Assembly (NCBI GenBank): GCA_955652915.1
Contig: CATPCJ010000128.1
Coordinates: forward strand, 1-34,289
DNA from: an uncultured Bryobacteraceae bacterium
GTDB lineage: Bacteria > Acidobacteriota > Terriglobia > Bryobacterales > Bryobacteraceae
Direction of reading: 5' to 3'
Length of the DNA: 34,289 nt
Position 1 is the first letter of the stretch. Each line of letters starts with the position of its first letter. Shown in pieces: positions 24,124 through 32,197 of this stretch. The position numbers and the translations under genes are program-made. The notes below the pieces were generated by a model that ran no database searches, was not told where the DNA came from, and was given only the letters and a program-made list of their open reading frames with translations.

Positions 24124-24300
24124 GGGAGTGCCCATTGGCCTGCGGCCCACCAAAGGTGATGAAGACGCGGCGGGCCGCTTTCGTGCAATCAATAATTTGC
24201 ACCGCGTCTTCAACGGAGCGATCCAGGTGAAAATCGAGCGCTCCCTTGGCGAGGGGCTGCGGTCAATCCCAACTTGTCAGCGGAGAAGGTGACGGGAGGA
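24103..24300 (-). pseudogene. Possible broken gene fragment between ribF and the aldolase
   Basis: On the minus strand, the frame LAKGALDFHLDRSVEDAVQI continues as IDCTKAARRVFITFGGPQANG and ends HSLTVAVP-stop, the last eight residues from the family A arm read in reverse. It has no usable start. About 24250-24270 the frame appears to shift to one reading PPVTFSADKLGLTAAP. It looks like protein but I recognise no family. It is flanked by family A arms at 24108-24130 and 24313-24326. Confidence 0.3.
24108..24130 (+). repeat. Family A repeat arm at the ribF 3' end
   Basis: GGAACCGCGACCGTAAGGGA and three further bases, nearly identical to the arm at 566 and reading Glu-Pro-Arg-Pro-stop in the ribF frame. 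An inverted partial arm, ACGGTCGCGGTTCT, lies at 24313-24326 before the aldolase. Confidence 0.7.
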
Positions 24301-24376
24301 CGCCTGTTGCCAACGGTCGCGGTTCTGTGCCGAGGGCTGCCCTGATGCGCGACAATCGATTTAGACAGGAGACCGA

Positions 24377-25393
24377 ATGAGTTTTTCCCCAGGCAAAATC
24401 CGCCACATGAAGGCGCTCTCGAACAAGAACGGCGTTATCGCCGCGGCCGCCATGGACCAGCGCGGAAGCTTGCAGAAATCCATCGCGAGCGCCAAGGGTG
24501 TTCCCATGGAACAGGTGACCCCCGCCATGATGGAGGAGTTTAAAGTCACCGTCGCCAAAGCTCTCACGCCACATGCCAGCGCGATTTTGCTCGACCCGGA
24601 GTTCGGGCTTCCAGCGGCCAAGGCGCGCGCATCCAACGCGGGACTCTTGCTGGCTTACGAAGAAAGCGGCTACGACAACACCAAGCAAGGCCGTCTGCCC
24701 GATCTTCTTCCGCACGTCTCCGCCAAACGCATTCTGGATTGGGGCGCCAATGCAGTCAAGATTTTGCTGTACTACTCCTCCGTCGACGATGCTCAAGTGA
24801 ACGACATCAAGCATGCGTTTATTGAAAGGATCGGCGCGGAATGCCAAGCTAACGACGTCCCGTTTTTCCTGGAGTTCGTCACCTACGACCCCAAAGGCGG
24901 CGACGAAAAGGGTTTGGAGTTCGCCAGGCAGAAACCCAAGCTGGTCACGGCCGCAATGGAAGAATTTTCCAAACCACAATACGGCGTGGATGTTCTGAAG
25001 GTTGAAGTTCCCATTAACGCGGTTTACGTCGAGGGCAGCACGGCCTACAAAGGTCAGAAAGCTTATAACCGCCAGGAGGCGCTGGATCACTTTCGGAACG
25101 CAGCCAGCGTGGCCAAGAAGCCATTTATTTATCTGAGCGCGGGCGTAAGCAATCCCGTCTTCATCGAGAACTTGAGCATGGCGGCCGAGTCCGGCACCGA
25201 CTATTCCGGGGTCCTTTGCGGACGCGCCACGTGGGCCGATGGCGTTCCGATCTACGGAAAGCAAGGCGTCCAGGCGCTGGAGGATTGGCTATCCACCGAA
25301 GGCGTGAAGAATATCAATTCCGTAAACGCCGCCATCAAAAGCGCCAAGCCGTGGTACCTGAAGGCCGGATTATCCCAGTCGGTATTGGCGTAG
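24377..25393 (+). CDS. lacD: Class I tagatose 1,6-bisphosphate aldolase (LacD family)
   Basis: A 338-residue Schiff-base aldolase of the LacD family, which cleaves tagatose (and related ketohexose) 1,6-bisphosphates to glycerone phosphate and glyceraldehyde 3-phosphate. Lys128 (AVKILLYY), Glu166 (FLEFVTYD) and Lys208 (VLKVEVPIN) match, as I recall them, Lys125, Glu163 and the Schiff-base Lys205 of streptococcal LacD with a constant offset of three. ATG 24377 follows AGGAG at five to six bases. No tagatose operon is present, so it may serve as a general sugar-bisphosphate aldolase (inference). Confidence 0.88.
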   Translation: MSFSPGKIRHMKALSNKNGVIAAAAMDQRGSLQKSIASAKGVPMEQVTPAMMEEFKVTVAKALTPHASAILLDPEFGLPAAKARASNAGLLLAYEESGYDNTKQGRLPDLLPHVSAKRILDWGANAVKILLYYSSVDDAQVNDIKHAFIERIGAECQANDVPFFLEFVTYDPKGGDEKGLEFARQKPKLVTAAMEEFSKPQYGVDVLKVEVPINAVYVEGSTAYKGQKAYNRQEALDHFRNAASVAKKPFIYLSAGVSNPVFIENLSMAAESGTDYSGVLCGRATWADGVPIYGKQGVQALEDWLSTEGVKNINSVNAAIKSAKPWYLKAGLSQSVLA

Positions 25394-25524
25394 CTCGCGT
25401 CGCGGCTGCTCGGAAGTTTGCTGGTCGGCGTGAGCGCGAGCGGCGGGAATAAGTTTACTTGCATGTTACGTGCCCGCACGCGCGCAGCCAGAGTAGATCC
25501 ACTGGTAGCCTTGCGCCAGGACTG

Positions 25525-25626
25525 ACGTGGCGCGGCCTTCAGGCTGCCGCATCGAGACTCGTCTCGATGCTCCGGAAAAAAGCCTCGATACGAATCTCGA
25601 GGCCGCGACGTGTGTCCGCGCCATGT
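25525..25626 (-). repeat. MITE-like palindromic element, family B, copy 2
   Basis: A 102-base element, inverted relative to the copy at 3454. The ends are ACGTGGCGCGG (25525-25535) and CCGCGCCATGT (25616-25626, one mismatch). It carries ATCGAGACTCGTCTCGAT inside and the GCCTCGATACGAATCTCGAGGC palindrome in place of the copy 1 hairpin. It lies between the convergent aldolase and symporter genes; 25394-25524 beside it shows no gene. Confidence 0.8.
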
Positions 25627-25643
25627 TTTTCGGGGAGCGTTTG

Positions 25644-26876
25644 CTAGCTTTCCGCTTCCACCAACGTCGGCGCATCCTGATCGAACTTCACGCCCTCCCA
25701 CCGCGCCACCACCACCGTCGCCATGCAATTGCCCAGCAGGTTGACCGACGTCCGCGCCATGTCCATCAGCGCATCCGCTCCCAGAATCAGTGCCACCCCG
25801 GAAATCGGCAGACCAAAGCTTGCCAGCGTTCCCGCCAGAATCACGAGCGACGCGCGAGGCACCGCCGCAACGCCCTTGCTGGTCAGCATCAGCGTAAGCA
25901 TCATGAGCAACTGCTGGCTTAACGGCATGTGTACTCCGGCGGCCTGCGCGACAAAAACCGAAGCCAGCGAAAGATAAAGCGTGCTGCCGTCCAGATTGAA
26001 GCTATATCCGGTCGGAAGCACGAAAGCCACGATGTGCTTCGGCACTCCCATCAATTCCAAATTTTCGAGCGCCAAGGGCAGCGCCGCTTCGCTCGACGCC
26101 GTGGAGAAGGCGATTATGAATGGCTCCCGCGCCGCCCGAAAAAAAGGCTTGAGCGGCACTCGCGCGATGAGAGCGACTGCGCCTAACACCACAAAGATGA
26201 AAATGAACAACGCCCCGTAGAGCGTCAAAATCAGTTTGCCCAAGCCCAGCAATACGCCGATTCCTTTGCTGCCGATGGTATGCGCCATGGCCGCGCCAAC
26301 GCCGATCGGCGCCAGATACATCACGTACTTCGTGTATCGAAACATCACTTCGGAAAGCGACTTGCAAACTTCGACGACCGCGGCCGACTTGGCGCCAATA
26401 GCCGCGCACGCCGCGCCGAACAGAAACGCAAACACCACGATCTGCAATACGTCGCCGCGCGCCATGGCGTCGATCACGCTGGCGGGGAAAGTGTGTTCCA
26501 GCGTGCCGGAGAGAGTGGGGGTTGTTTTCACCAATCCGGTCTCGGTTGGAGCTCGTTCCAGCGTCATCCCTTCGCCCGGACGAATCAGATTCACCGCGCC
26601 CAAGCCCAGGAACAGCGCGATGGTAGTCAATACTTCGAAATAAACGATCGCCTTCAGACCTATGCGCCCCATGGTCTTCACGCTGCCCGTGCCCGCGATC
26701 CCGTACACCAGCGTTGCAAAAATCAGCGGCGCGATGATGGACTTAATCAGACGCAGGAAGACGTTGGATAGCGCCGCCATCCAGTCCGCTTTGCCAACCT
26801 CCGGAAATATGGCGCCAACCGCCACGCCCAGCACCATCGCAATGAAGATCCACGCTGTAAGAGACAACCGCCTCAT
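25644..26876 (-). CDS. Dicarboxylate/amino acid:cation symporter (DAACS family)
   Basis: A 410-residue inner membrane carrier of the GltP/DctA family, which takes up glutamate or C4-dicarboxylates with protons or sodium. It has AFSTASSEAALPLALENLEL (the HP1 serine-rich hairpin), GYSFNLDGSTLYLSLASVF (N-x-D-G motif in TM7), TSKGVAAVPRASLVILAGTL (HP2) and MDMARTSVNLLGNCMATVVV (TM8). All are the normal binding-site elements. ATG 26876 overlaps the nadK stop (ATGA). The frame is open further upstream, but that part lies inside nadK. Substrate cannot be fixed from these motifs. Confidence 0.92.
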   Translation of the reverse strand: MRRLSLTAWIFIAMVLGVAVGAIFPEVGKADWMAALSNVFLRLIKSIIAPLIFATLVYGIAGTGSVKTMGRIGLKAIVYFEVLTTIALFLGLGAVNLIRPGEGMTLERAPTETGLVKTTPTLSGTLEHTFPASVIDAMARGDVLQIVVFAFLFGAACAAIGAKSAAVVEVCKSLSEVMFRYTKYVMYLAPIGVGAAMAHTIGSKGIGVLLGLGKLILTLYGALFIFIFVVLGAVALIARVPLKPFFRAAREPFIIAFSTASSEAALPLALENLELMGVPKHIVAFVLPTGYSFNLDGSTLYLSLASVFVAQAAGVHMPLSQQLLMMLTLMLTSKGVAAVPRASLVILAGTLASFGLPISGVALILGADALMDMARTSVNLLGNCMATVVVARWEGVKFDQDAPTLVEAES

Positions 26877-27736
26877 CGTTCGCCCCATTTTAGTTTTTGC
26901 CGCAAGACATCGAAGAAAAACATTTTGGGCGGACGGATCAGGTGGACGCTGTGCGGCGAGCTGCGGCAAATCAGGCGATCGCCGTTCATCAACGGCTCGC
27001 CCACTTGCCCGTCCACCGTCAGAAACGCTTCGCTGTCCCCTGCCAGACAAATGACTTCGATAACGCTCGTGTCCGGAACCAGCACCGGCCGGTTGGTCAG
27101 CATATGGGGACACACCGGAGTGATGCAGATGGCCGCCACGGAGGGATAAACGATGGGTCCGCCGGCCGACAATGAATACGCCGTCGAACCTGTGGGCGTC
27201 GCGACGATCAGTCCATCGGCTTTGAAGGTGCTGACGTACTGCGAATCGACGTGAGTTTCCAAATCGATCATACGCGCGATTTGTGTCTTGGAGATCACCA
27301 CGTCGTTGAGCGCCTCGTAGGCTTTTATCGTTTCCGACTGGCGCACCAGCTCTCCGTGCAACATGCGCCGCGGCACGATTCGTTGTTCGTTCTGAAGCGC
27401 TCGCTCCAACTCCGGATAAAGTTGATCCAGCGTGATGGCGGTGAGAAATCCCAAGCCGCCCAGGTTTACGGGAAACAGCGGAATCACGCGGCCGGCCACG
27501 GCGCGCGCCGCGGAAAGCAGCGTGCCGTCGCCGCCCAGAACGATCACCAGTTGCGCGCCATCGGGAATTTCCGCGCGCGGCAGTCCGTCCTCGCGGCCCA
27601 GGTAAAGTGCCGTTTCTTCATCCAGGCGCGATTGCACTCCGCGGGATTCCAGCCATTGAATCAACTCCGGCACAATCGCCGAGGCGTGCGGAATCCCCGG
27701 CTTGGCCATGATGCCGACCACCCTAATGTCTGGCAT
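26873..27736 (-). CDS. nadK: NAD kinase
   Basis: Makes NADP from NAD with ATP or polyphosphate, in the cytoplasm. It has the GGDGT motif (68-72), PVNLGGLGFL, the ALNDVVISK block with Asn143-Asp144, and TPTGSTAYSLSAGGP (179-193). 287 residues, normal length. ATG 27736 (MPDIRVVGIM) is preferred over the longer frame from 27769, since it fits the family N-terminus and has GGAG about ten bases upstream. It overlaps tlyA by 14 bases. Confidence 0.95.
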   Translation of the reverse strand: MPDIRVVGIMAKPGIPHASAIVPELIQWLESRGVQSRLDEETALYLGREDGLPRAEIPDGAQLVIVLGGDGTLLSAARAVAGRVIPLFPVNLGGLGFLTAITLDQLYPELERALQNEQRIVPRRMLHGELVRQSETIKAYEALNDVVISKTQIARMIDLETHVDSQYVSTFKADGLIVATPTGSTAYSLSAGGPIVYPSVAAICITPVCPHMLTNRPVLVPDTSVIEVICLAGDSEAFLTVDGQVGEPLMNGDRLICRSSPHSVHLIRPPKMFFFDVLRQKLKWGER

Positions 27737-28451
27737 GCAAGAGAAACTCCTGGTTGCCTTCCGCGCCAAGAATCGGCGATGGGATTATTTCGGACCGGTA
27801 GCCCAGCCGCTCAACCGCTTCTTCCACGCGCCGGCAAGCCTGCTGGTGCAATTCGGGGTCGCGAATAATCCCTCCTTTGCCCACCTGATGCCGTTCCAGC
27901 TCGAACTGGGGCTTTACTAGAATAACCATTTCCGCGCTCTCTGTAAGCAGGTTCGGCAACACGGGTAAGATCATTGTGATGGAGATGAAGCTCACATCGC
28001 AAACAGCGAGATCGATAGGCTCTGGAATCTGCTCACGGCCAAGAAAGCGCGCATTCACCTGCTCCCGCGCGATAACTCGCGGATCGTTCCGTAATTTCCA
28101 ATCCAGTTGCCCGGTTCCCACATCGATCGCGTAGACTCGCGCCGCCCCGCGCTGCAGCAGGCAGTCCGTGAATCCGCCGGTGGACGAGCCGATGTCTAGA
28201 CAAACTTTGCCGCCAGGTTCAATCCGGAAATGATCCAACGCAGCCTCCAGCTTCAGTCCGCCACGCCCCACATACCGGGGCGATTCCAGCACTTCGATCT
28301 TGCTGTCGATCGAAACACTATGACCGGCCTTATCCGCCTTCTGCCCTTGCACCAGCACTTGGCCCGCGAGAATCAAAGCGCGCGCCTTCTCCCGCGATTG
28401 TGCCAGCCCGCGCTCCACCAGCAGCAGGTCCAGCCGTTGTGCATCCTTCAT
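27723..28451 (-). CDS. tlyA: TlyA family rRNA (cytidine-2'-O)-methyltransferase
   Basis: A 242-residue protein. The N-terminal S4 RNA-binding domain (RLDLLLVERGLAQSREKARA, about 1-60) is joined by YVGRGGLKLEAAL to an FtsJ-like Rossmann methyltransferase with CLDIGSSTGGFTDCLL (84-99), the S-adenosylmethionine loop, then AIDVGTGQLDWKL and LVKPQFELERHQVGKGGI. Mycobacterial TlyA methylates 16S and 23S rRNA and sets capreomycin sensitivity. It sits six bases after ispA, in the common xseB-ispA-tlyA-nadK order. Confidence 0.95.
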   Translation of the reverse strand: MKDAQRLDLLLVERGLAQSREKARALILAGQVLVQGQKADKAGHSVSIDSKIEVLESPRYVGRGGLKLEAALDHFRIEPGGKVCLDIGSSTGGFTDCLLQRGAARVYAIDVGTGQLDWKLRNDPRVIAREQVNARFLGREQIPEPIDLAVCDVSFISITMILPVLPNLLTESAEMVILVKPQFELERHQVGKGGIIRDPELHQQACRRVEEAVERLGYRSEIIPSPILGAEGNQEFLLHARH

Positions 28452-28457
28452 CCGGAT

Positions 28458-29339
28458 TCACGCTTTGCGCTGCACGATCAGATCCGCCAGCTCCCGCAAC
28501 CGTTCGGCGCGCTCGTCGAAGGATCGCAACGCCAGATGCGCCGCGATACGTTCTTCTTCGGCCATCTCCCGCGATCGCTCCACGCCGTATACAGCCGGAA
28601 ACGTTATCTTCTTCTGCTGTGCATCTTTGCCCGCTGTCTTGCCCAGAGTCTCCGACGGTTGCTCCACGTCCAGCACGTCGTCGACAATCTGAAACGCAAG
28701 GCCCACGTGCTCGCCATAGTTCGATAGCGCCCGCAACTGCTCGTCGTCGCAGCCCGCGTAAATGCCGCCCATCCGCAGACTGCCTTTAAGAAGCGCGCCG
28801 GTTTTCGCATGATGGATCGCATACAACAAAGCTGCGGTAGGATGTTTTCCTTCGCCTTCGATGTCGTTCACCTGGCCGCCGATCATGCCGTCCACCGTCC
28901 CGGCGGCTACAGCCAGTTCCGCGACCAGCAACGCCTTTCGCTCCGGCACGCATTCCATTTGCGCCAGCACCTGAAACGCCAGCGTCAGCAAAGCGTCGCC
29001 CGCCAGGATCGCCATCGCATCGCCGAAAACTTTGTGACAAGTTGGTACGCCGCGCCGCAAATCGTCATTATCAAGAGCGGGAAGATCGTCATGAATGAGC
29101 GAATAGGTATGGATCAATTCCAGCGTGCACGCGGCCGGCTCAATTCCATCGGGCGAGTCCGACACCGCTTCCGCCGCCGCGATGCACAGGATCGGCCGGA
29201 TGCGTTTCCCTCCAGCGAAAAGGCTGTAGCGCATGGCTTTGTGAATGGACTTCGGCGGCGTCGATTCCGACGGAACCCAATGCCCGAGCGCTGCATCGAT
29301 CCTGCGTTGTTGGCCCGCCAGGTATTCCGCGAGCGTCAT
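28458..29339 (-). CDS. ispA: Polyprenyl diphosphate synthase (farnesyl diphosphate synthase type)
   Basis: A 293-residue trans-prenyltransferase that condenses isopentenyl diphosphate onto allylic diphosphates. It has the first aspartate-rich motif DDLPALDNDD from Asp84, preceded by LIH, GGKRIRP (43-49), GGQVNDI and the second motif FQIVDDVLD with Asp220-Asp224. The FARM region has the two-residue insertion of bacterial type FPP/GGPP synthases. Product length cannot be fixed. It overlaps xseB by four bases (ATGA at 29339-29336). Confidence 0.95.
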   Translation of the reverse strand: MTLAEYLAGQQRRIDAALGHWVPSESTPPKSIHKAMRYSLFAGGKRIRPILCIAAAEAVSDSPDGIEPAACTLELIHTYSLIHDDLPALDNDDLRRGVPTCHKVFGDAMAILAGDALLTLAFQVLAQMECVPERKALLVAELAVAAGTVDGMIGGQVNDIEGEGKHPTAALLYAIHHAKTGALLKGSLRMGGIYAGCDDEQLRALSNYGEHVGLAFQIVDDVLDVEQPSETLGKTAGKDAQQKKITFPAVYGVERSREMAEEERIAAHLALRSFDERAERLRELADLIVQRKA

Positions 29340-29578
29340 GCTTTGTCCGGACGCAACGGCTCAGCCTGAGTTTTGTCGCCTCGCCGCACCAACATTTCGA
29401 TCCGAGTCTCGGCTGCTTCCAATTGTTTGCGGCAACTCTCGCTCAGGCGCATTCCTTTTTCGAACAGGTCCAGCGCGCGCTCCAACGGCAGGTCGGCGCT
29501 TTCCATTTCCTTGACGATCTGCTCGAGTTCCTGGAGCCCACTCTCAAAGCTTTCGACTGGCTTTTCTTCACCGGGCAT
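29336..29578 (-). CDS. xseB: Exodeoxyribonuclease VII small subunit
   Basis: An 80-residue helical protein. FESGLQELEQIVKEMESADL is followed by the block LPLERALDLFEKGMRLSESC, the standard XseB signature. With XseA it degrades single-stranded DNA. xseA is not in the window, so the large subunit must be encoded elsewhere. It is the first gene of the five-gene minus-strand operon. Confidence 0.95.
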   Translation of the reverse strand: MPGEEKPVESFESGLQELEQIVKEMESADLPLERALDLFEKGMRLSESCRKQLEAAETRIEMLVRRGDKTQAEPLRPDKA

Positions 29579-29598
29579 CTCTACATTCTAGTAGGGTG

Positions 29599-29630
29599 GA
29601 CCCCCTGGTCCGCGGCCGGCCCCCTGGCGG
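29599..29630. repeat. Paired CCCCCTGG palindromes between xseB and the dehydrogenase gene
   Basis: GACCCCCTGGTC (29599-29610) and GGCCCCCTGGCGG (29618-29630) are two adjacent small hairpins sharing the CCCCCTGG core. The same core forms the inner palindrome of the family A element (628-641). They lie downstream of the dehydrogenase region and upstream of xseB and could act as a processing or termination site; no T-run is seen. Confidence 0.4.
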
Positions 29631-29656
29631 GCTTTCAGTGGCGGGCAAAAACATGA

Positions 29657-30691
29657 CTACCCCGGCAACTCCACTCCCAACCTTTCCGCCGACGCCACTA
29701 AATTCTGCCAAACCCCTTCCGATAGCGTTATTCCCTCGCGTCGCCGATCCTCCTCCGCACGCCACTCCGGTTCCCCCGCCACCAGAACTTCATCGAACCC
29801 CTTGGCGTTCTTGGACGATTTCACCATTTCCACCAGCGTCCGCATTCGCGCTTCGAATAAATCCAGCGGCATAAAACGCGTCACGTCGATCGCCAGGAAA
29901 AACTGGCTGGTGCGCATCGGTTGTCCCTGAACGCGAATCCCCCCAAGCTCGGTACACATGGCGCCCCCGCCAAGAACGCCGCACAGAATTTCGACCATCA
30001 TCGCCAGACCACTGCCTTTGTACCCGCCCAGAGGCATCAGCAGACCGCTAAGCGCGGTTTGTGTATCCGTGGTCGGAACGCCTTCCGAATCCATCGCCCA
30101 GTCCGCTGGAATCGTAGTCCGGCCATGGAACTGAGCATTCAGAATCTTCCCGAGCGCCACTGTGGTCGTGGCCATGTCGAGCAGCCAGGTGTCTGCCCCA
30201 GGCACCGACATACAAATCGGATTGGTGCCAAATCGCGGATCTTTCCCCTGCCACGGCGCGACTAATGGCGATGCGTTGCACATCACAATTCCAAGCATGC
30301 CCGCCGAGGACATGCGCTGCGCCCAAAAAGCCGCGGCTCCAAAATGATTCGATTCCCGCGCTACAACCACCCCCAGGCCGTGAGCTCGCGCCAGCCGGAC
30401 CGCATGCTCGCAGCACAGGCTGGAAATCCACTGGCCGATTCCATTTTGAGCGTCATAGATCATGCAGCCGCCGCTCTCCGACACCACGCGCCCATCGGTT
30501 TGGATATCGATGTTGCCCATCAGGATCAAATCGATATAAAACGGCAGCAATTGCAGACCGTGCGAATCCACACGCCGAAGGTTTGCCGCAACCAGGGACT
30601 GCGCTACGATCTCGGCCTTTGCGTGCGAAACTTTGGCGGTGGTCAACAGCTTGTACGCAAATGCAGTAAGAGAATCGGAAGAGAGCGTCAT
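29657..30691 (-). CDS. Malate/L-lactate dehydrogenase family (LDH2) oxidoreductase
   Basis: A 344-residue NAD(P)-dependent 2-hydroxyacid dehydrogenase of the LDH2/MDH2 family, unrelated to classical lactate dehydrogenase. It has RRVDSHGLQLLPFYI with catalytic-region DSHG (42-45), VVVARESNHFGAAAFWA with NHFG (115-118), FGTNPICMSVPG and PLGGYKGSGLAMMVEIL. All conserved blocks are present. Members use malate, lactate, ureidoglycolate, sulfolactate or delta-pyrroline carboxylates, and the sequence does not decide. It starts at ATG 30691 and is divergent from the small secreted protein across 45 bases. Confidence 0.92.
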   Translation of the reverse strand: MTLSSDSLTAFAYKLLTTAKVSHAKAEIVAQSLVAANLRRVDSHGLQLLPFYIDLILMGNIDIQTDGRVVSESGGCMIYDAQNGIGQWISSLCCEHAVRLARAHGLGVVVARESNHFGAAAFWAQRMSSAGMLGIVMCNASPLVAPWQGKDPRFGTNPICMSVPGADTWLLDMATTTVALGKILNAQFHGRTTIPADWAMDSEGVPTTDTQTALSGLLMPLGGYKGSGLAMMVEILCGVLGGGAMCTELGGIRVQGQPMRTSQFFLAIDVTRFMPLDLFEARMRTLVEMVKSSKNAKGFDEVLVAGEPEWRAEEDRRREGITLSEGVWQNLVASAERLGVELPG

Positions 30692-30736
30692 CGAGCCACA
30701 ATGCTAACGTCCAATCGCACCGTGCGTCAAACGTTC

Positions 30737-31108
30737 ATGCGAATCTTCTTGCTTGGACTAACATTGGCGGCGGTCCTATCGGTCCCGTCGCAAGCCGCGG
30801 ACATTTCCGGAAAATGGGCGTTCTCCGTGGATATCGAGGATGGCGGCCACGGCGAACCGGTCTTCGTCTTGAAACAGCAGGATGGCAAACTCACCGGAAC
30901 TTATAACGGCCCGTTAGGCGAAAAGGAAGTTTCTGGCGCCGTGACGGGCGGCCAGGCGACCTTCGGTTTCTCGACAGAACGGGATGGTGAGACCGTCAAG
31001 GTGACCTACACGGCAAAGATCGAAAGCCCAACCAAGATGTCTGGGACGGTGAAGTTCGAGAGCCCCAGTGGCGGCGCATCGGGCAATTGGACGGCCGTCA
31101 GGCAGTAA
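30737..31108 (+). CDS. Small secreted beta-rich protein (paralog of 21376)
   Basis: A 123-residue protein with a Sec signal (MRIFLLGLTLAAVLSVPSQA, cleavage after SQA). A strand-rich mature domain runs ADISGKWAFSVDIED through DGKLTGTYNGPLGEKEVSG to GNWTAVRQ. The start is ATG 30737, where the signal begins; the frame is open to 30344 but only antisense to the dehydrogenase. Same plan as the protein at 21376. Function unknown. Confidence 0.75.
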   Translation: MRIFLLGLTLAAVLSVPSQAADISGKWAFSVDIEDGGHGEPVFVLKQQDGKLTGTYNGPLGEKEVSGAVTGGQATFGFSTERDGETVKVTYTAKIESPTKMSGTVKFESPSGGASGNWTAVRQ

Positions 31109-31207
31109 AAGGCAAAATAGAAATCCCCAGTGAAGAACGGCGGTGTAGAACCGCTTGCAGTGGAAGCCAAGCGGGTATACAATTTCAACCGTCGAAGGGA
31201 GGGCTAG

Positions 31208-32197
31208 ATGTCTCTATCCGTCCGGCTCCGTTTCCTTGCTCTCTACGCGATGGCGCTCCTCCTGGTTAGTTGCCGGGAATCCCAACACAGCGTGGACGAG
31301 AAATACTACCTCATCGCAACCAACATCAAGCTTCCTTACTGGGAGGCCGCCGGCGCGGGCCTAATGCGGGCAGCGTCGCAGATGCAGGTGAAGGCTCAGT
31401 TCGTGGGCCCGGACACCTACGACGCGAAAGCGCAACAGGCGGAGTTTCAAAAAGTGCTGGCCCAAAAACCGGCCGGCATCCTGATCTCGCCGGCGGATCC
31501 GGAACTCATGCAGCCGGAGATCGATCGTGCGATCGGCCTCGGCATCCCGGTAATCACCATCGATTCCGACGCGCGGTCGAGCAAACGGCTTCTGTTCATC
31601 GGGACCGACAACTACAAGGCCGGACAGATCGGTGGTGAGGTGCTGGCGAAGCGCCTGCAGGGCAAGGGCAATGTGATCCTGCTCAGCATGCCGGAACAGG
31701 CCAATCTCCGGGACCGGTTGCGCGGCTACCAGGATGCCTTGGCTGCTCATCCACAGATCAAGATCGTCGACGTTCTCGACATCCGGGGCAATCCGGGAAC
31801 CGCCTTTGACAAGACCATGGAGATCATGGAAAAGCGGGCTGCGAAGGTGGACGCGTTTGCCTGCCTCGAAGCGGTCGCCTGCCCCGAGGTGGCGGAGGTG
31901 CTCGATCGCAAGAAAGCCGACAAGGTAGTGGTGGCGATGGACGTCGATCCGCTGACGCTGCAATGGATTCAAAAAGGAAGAATCACCGCGACCATCGGCC
32001 AGAAGCCGTACACGATGGCATACTTCGGACTCAAGATGCTGGACGATCTACACCACCACAAAATCGCTCCGCTCGACACGAACTGGGCGAAAGATCCCTT
32101 CTCGCCGATCCCAACTTTAGTGGACACGGGCGCCACGCTGATCGATAAGAGTAACGTCGAAGCGTTCCTGCACGATTTAGCGACCGTCAAGCAGTGA
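31208..32197 (+). CDS. Sugar-type periplasmic binding lipoprotein (RbsB-like)
   Basis: A 329-residue substrate-binding protein of the type I fold (Peripla_BP_4), anchored by Cys22 (lipobox LVSC). The mature protein opens YLIATNIKLPYWEAAGAGL, the ligand-binding first strand, then AGILISPADPE, GIPVITIDSDAR and FIGTDNYKAGQIGGEVLA, all typical for ribose/xylose/autoinducer-2 type receptors. GGGAGGG precedes ATG 31208 by four bases. No permease or ATPase gene follows, which is unusual. It may feed a transporter elsewhere or act as a sensor. The last 11 bases overlap the convergent antitoxin gene. Confidence 0.9.
   Translation: MSLSVRLRFLALYAMALLLVSCRESQHSVDEKYYLIATNIKLPYWEAAGAGLMRAASQMQVKAQFVGPDTYDAKAQQAEFQKVLAQKPAGILISPADPELMQPEIDRAIGLGIPVITIDSDARSSKRLLFIGTDNYKAGQIGGEVLAKRLQGKGNVILLSMPEQANLRDRLRGYQDALAAHPQIKIVDVLDIRGNPGTAFDKTMEIMEKRAAKVDAFACLEAVACPEVAEVLDRKKADKVVVAMDVDPLTLQWIQKGRITATIGQKPYTMAYFGLKMLDDLHHHKIAPLDTNWAKDPFSPIPTLVDTGATLIDKSNVEAFLHDLATVKQ

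Noticed and set aside
24263-25264. Long minus-strand open frame (333 codons) antisense to the aldolase
   Set aside because: It is a mirror of the GC-rich codon pattern of the LacD gene, which has full family motifs and a good ribosome binding site. The antisense product has no recognisable domain.
26877-27113. N-terminal extension of the symporter frame
   Set aside because: It overlaps nadK out of frame and is hydrophilic. MRRLSLTAWIF at 26876 starts the first membrane helix.
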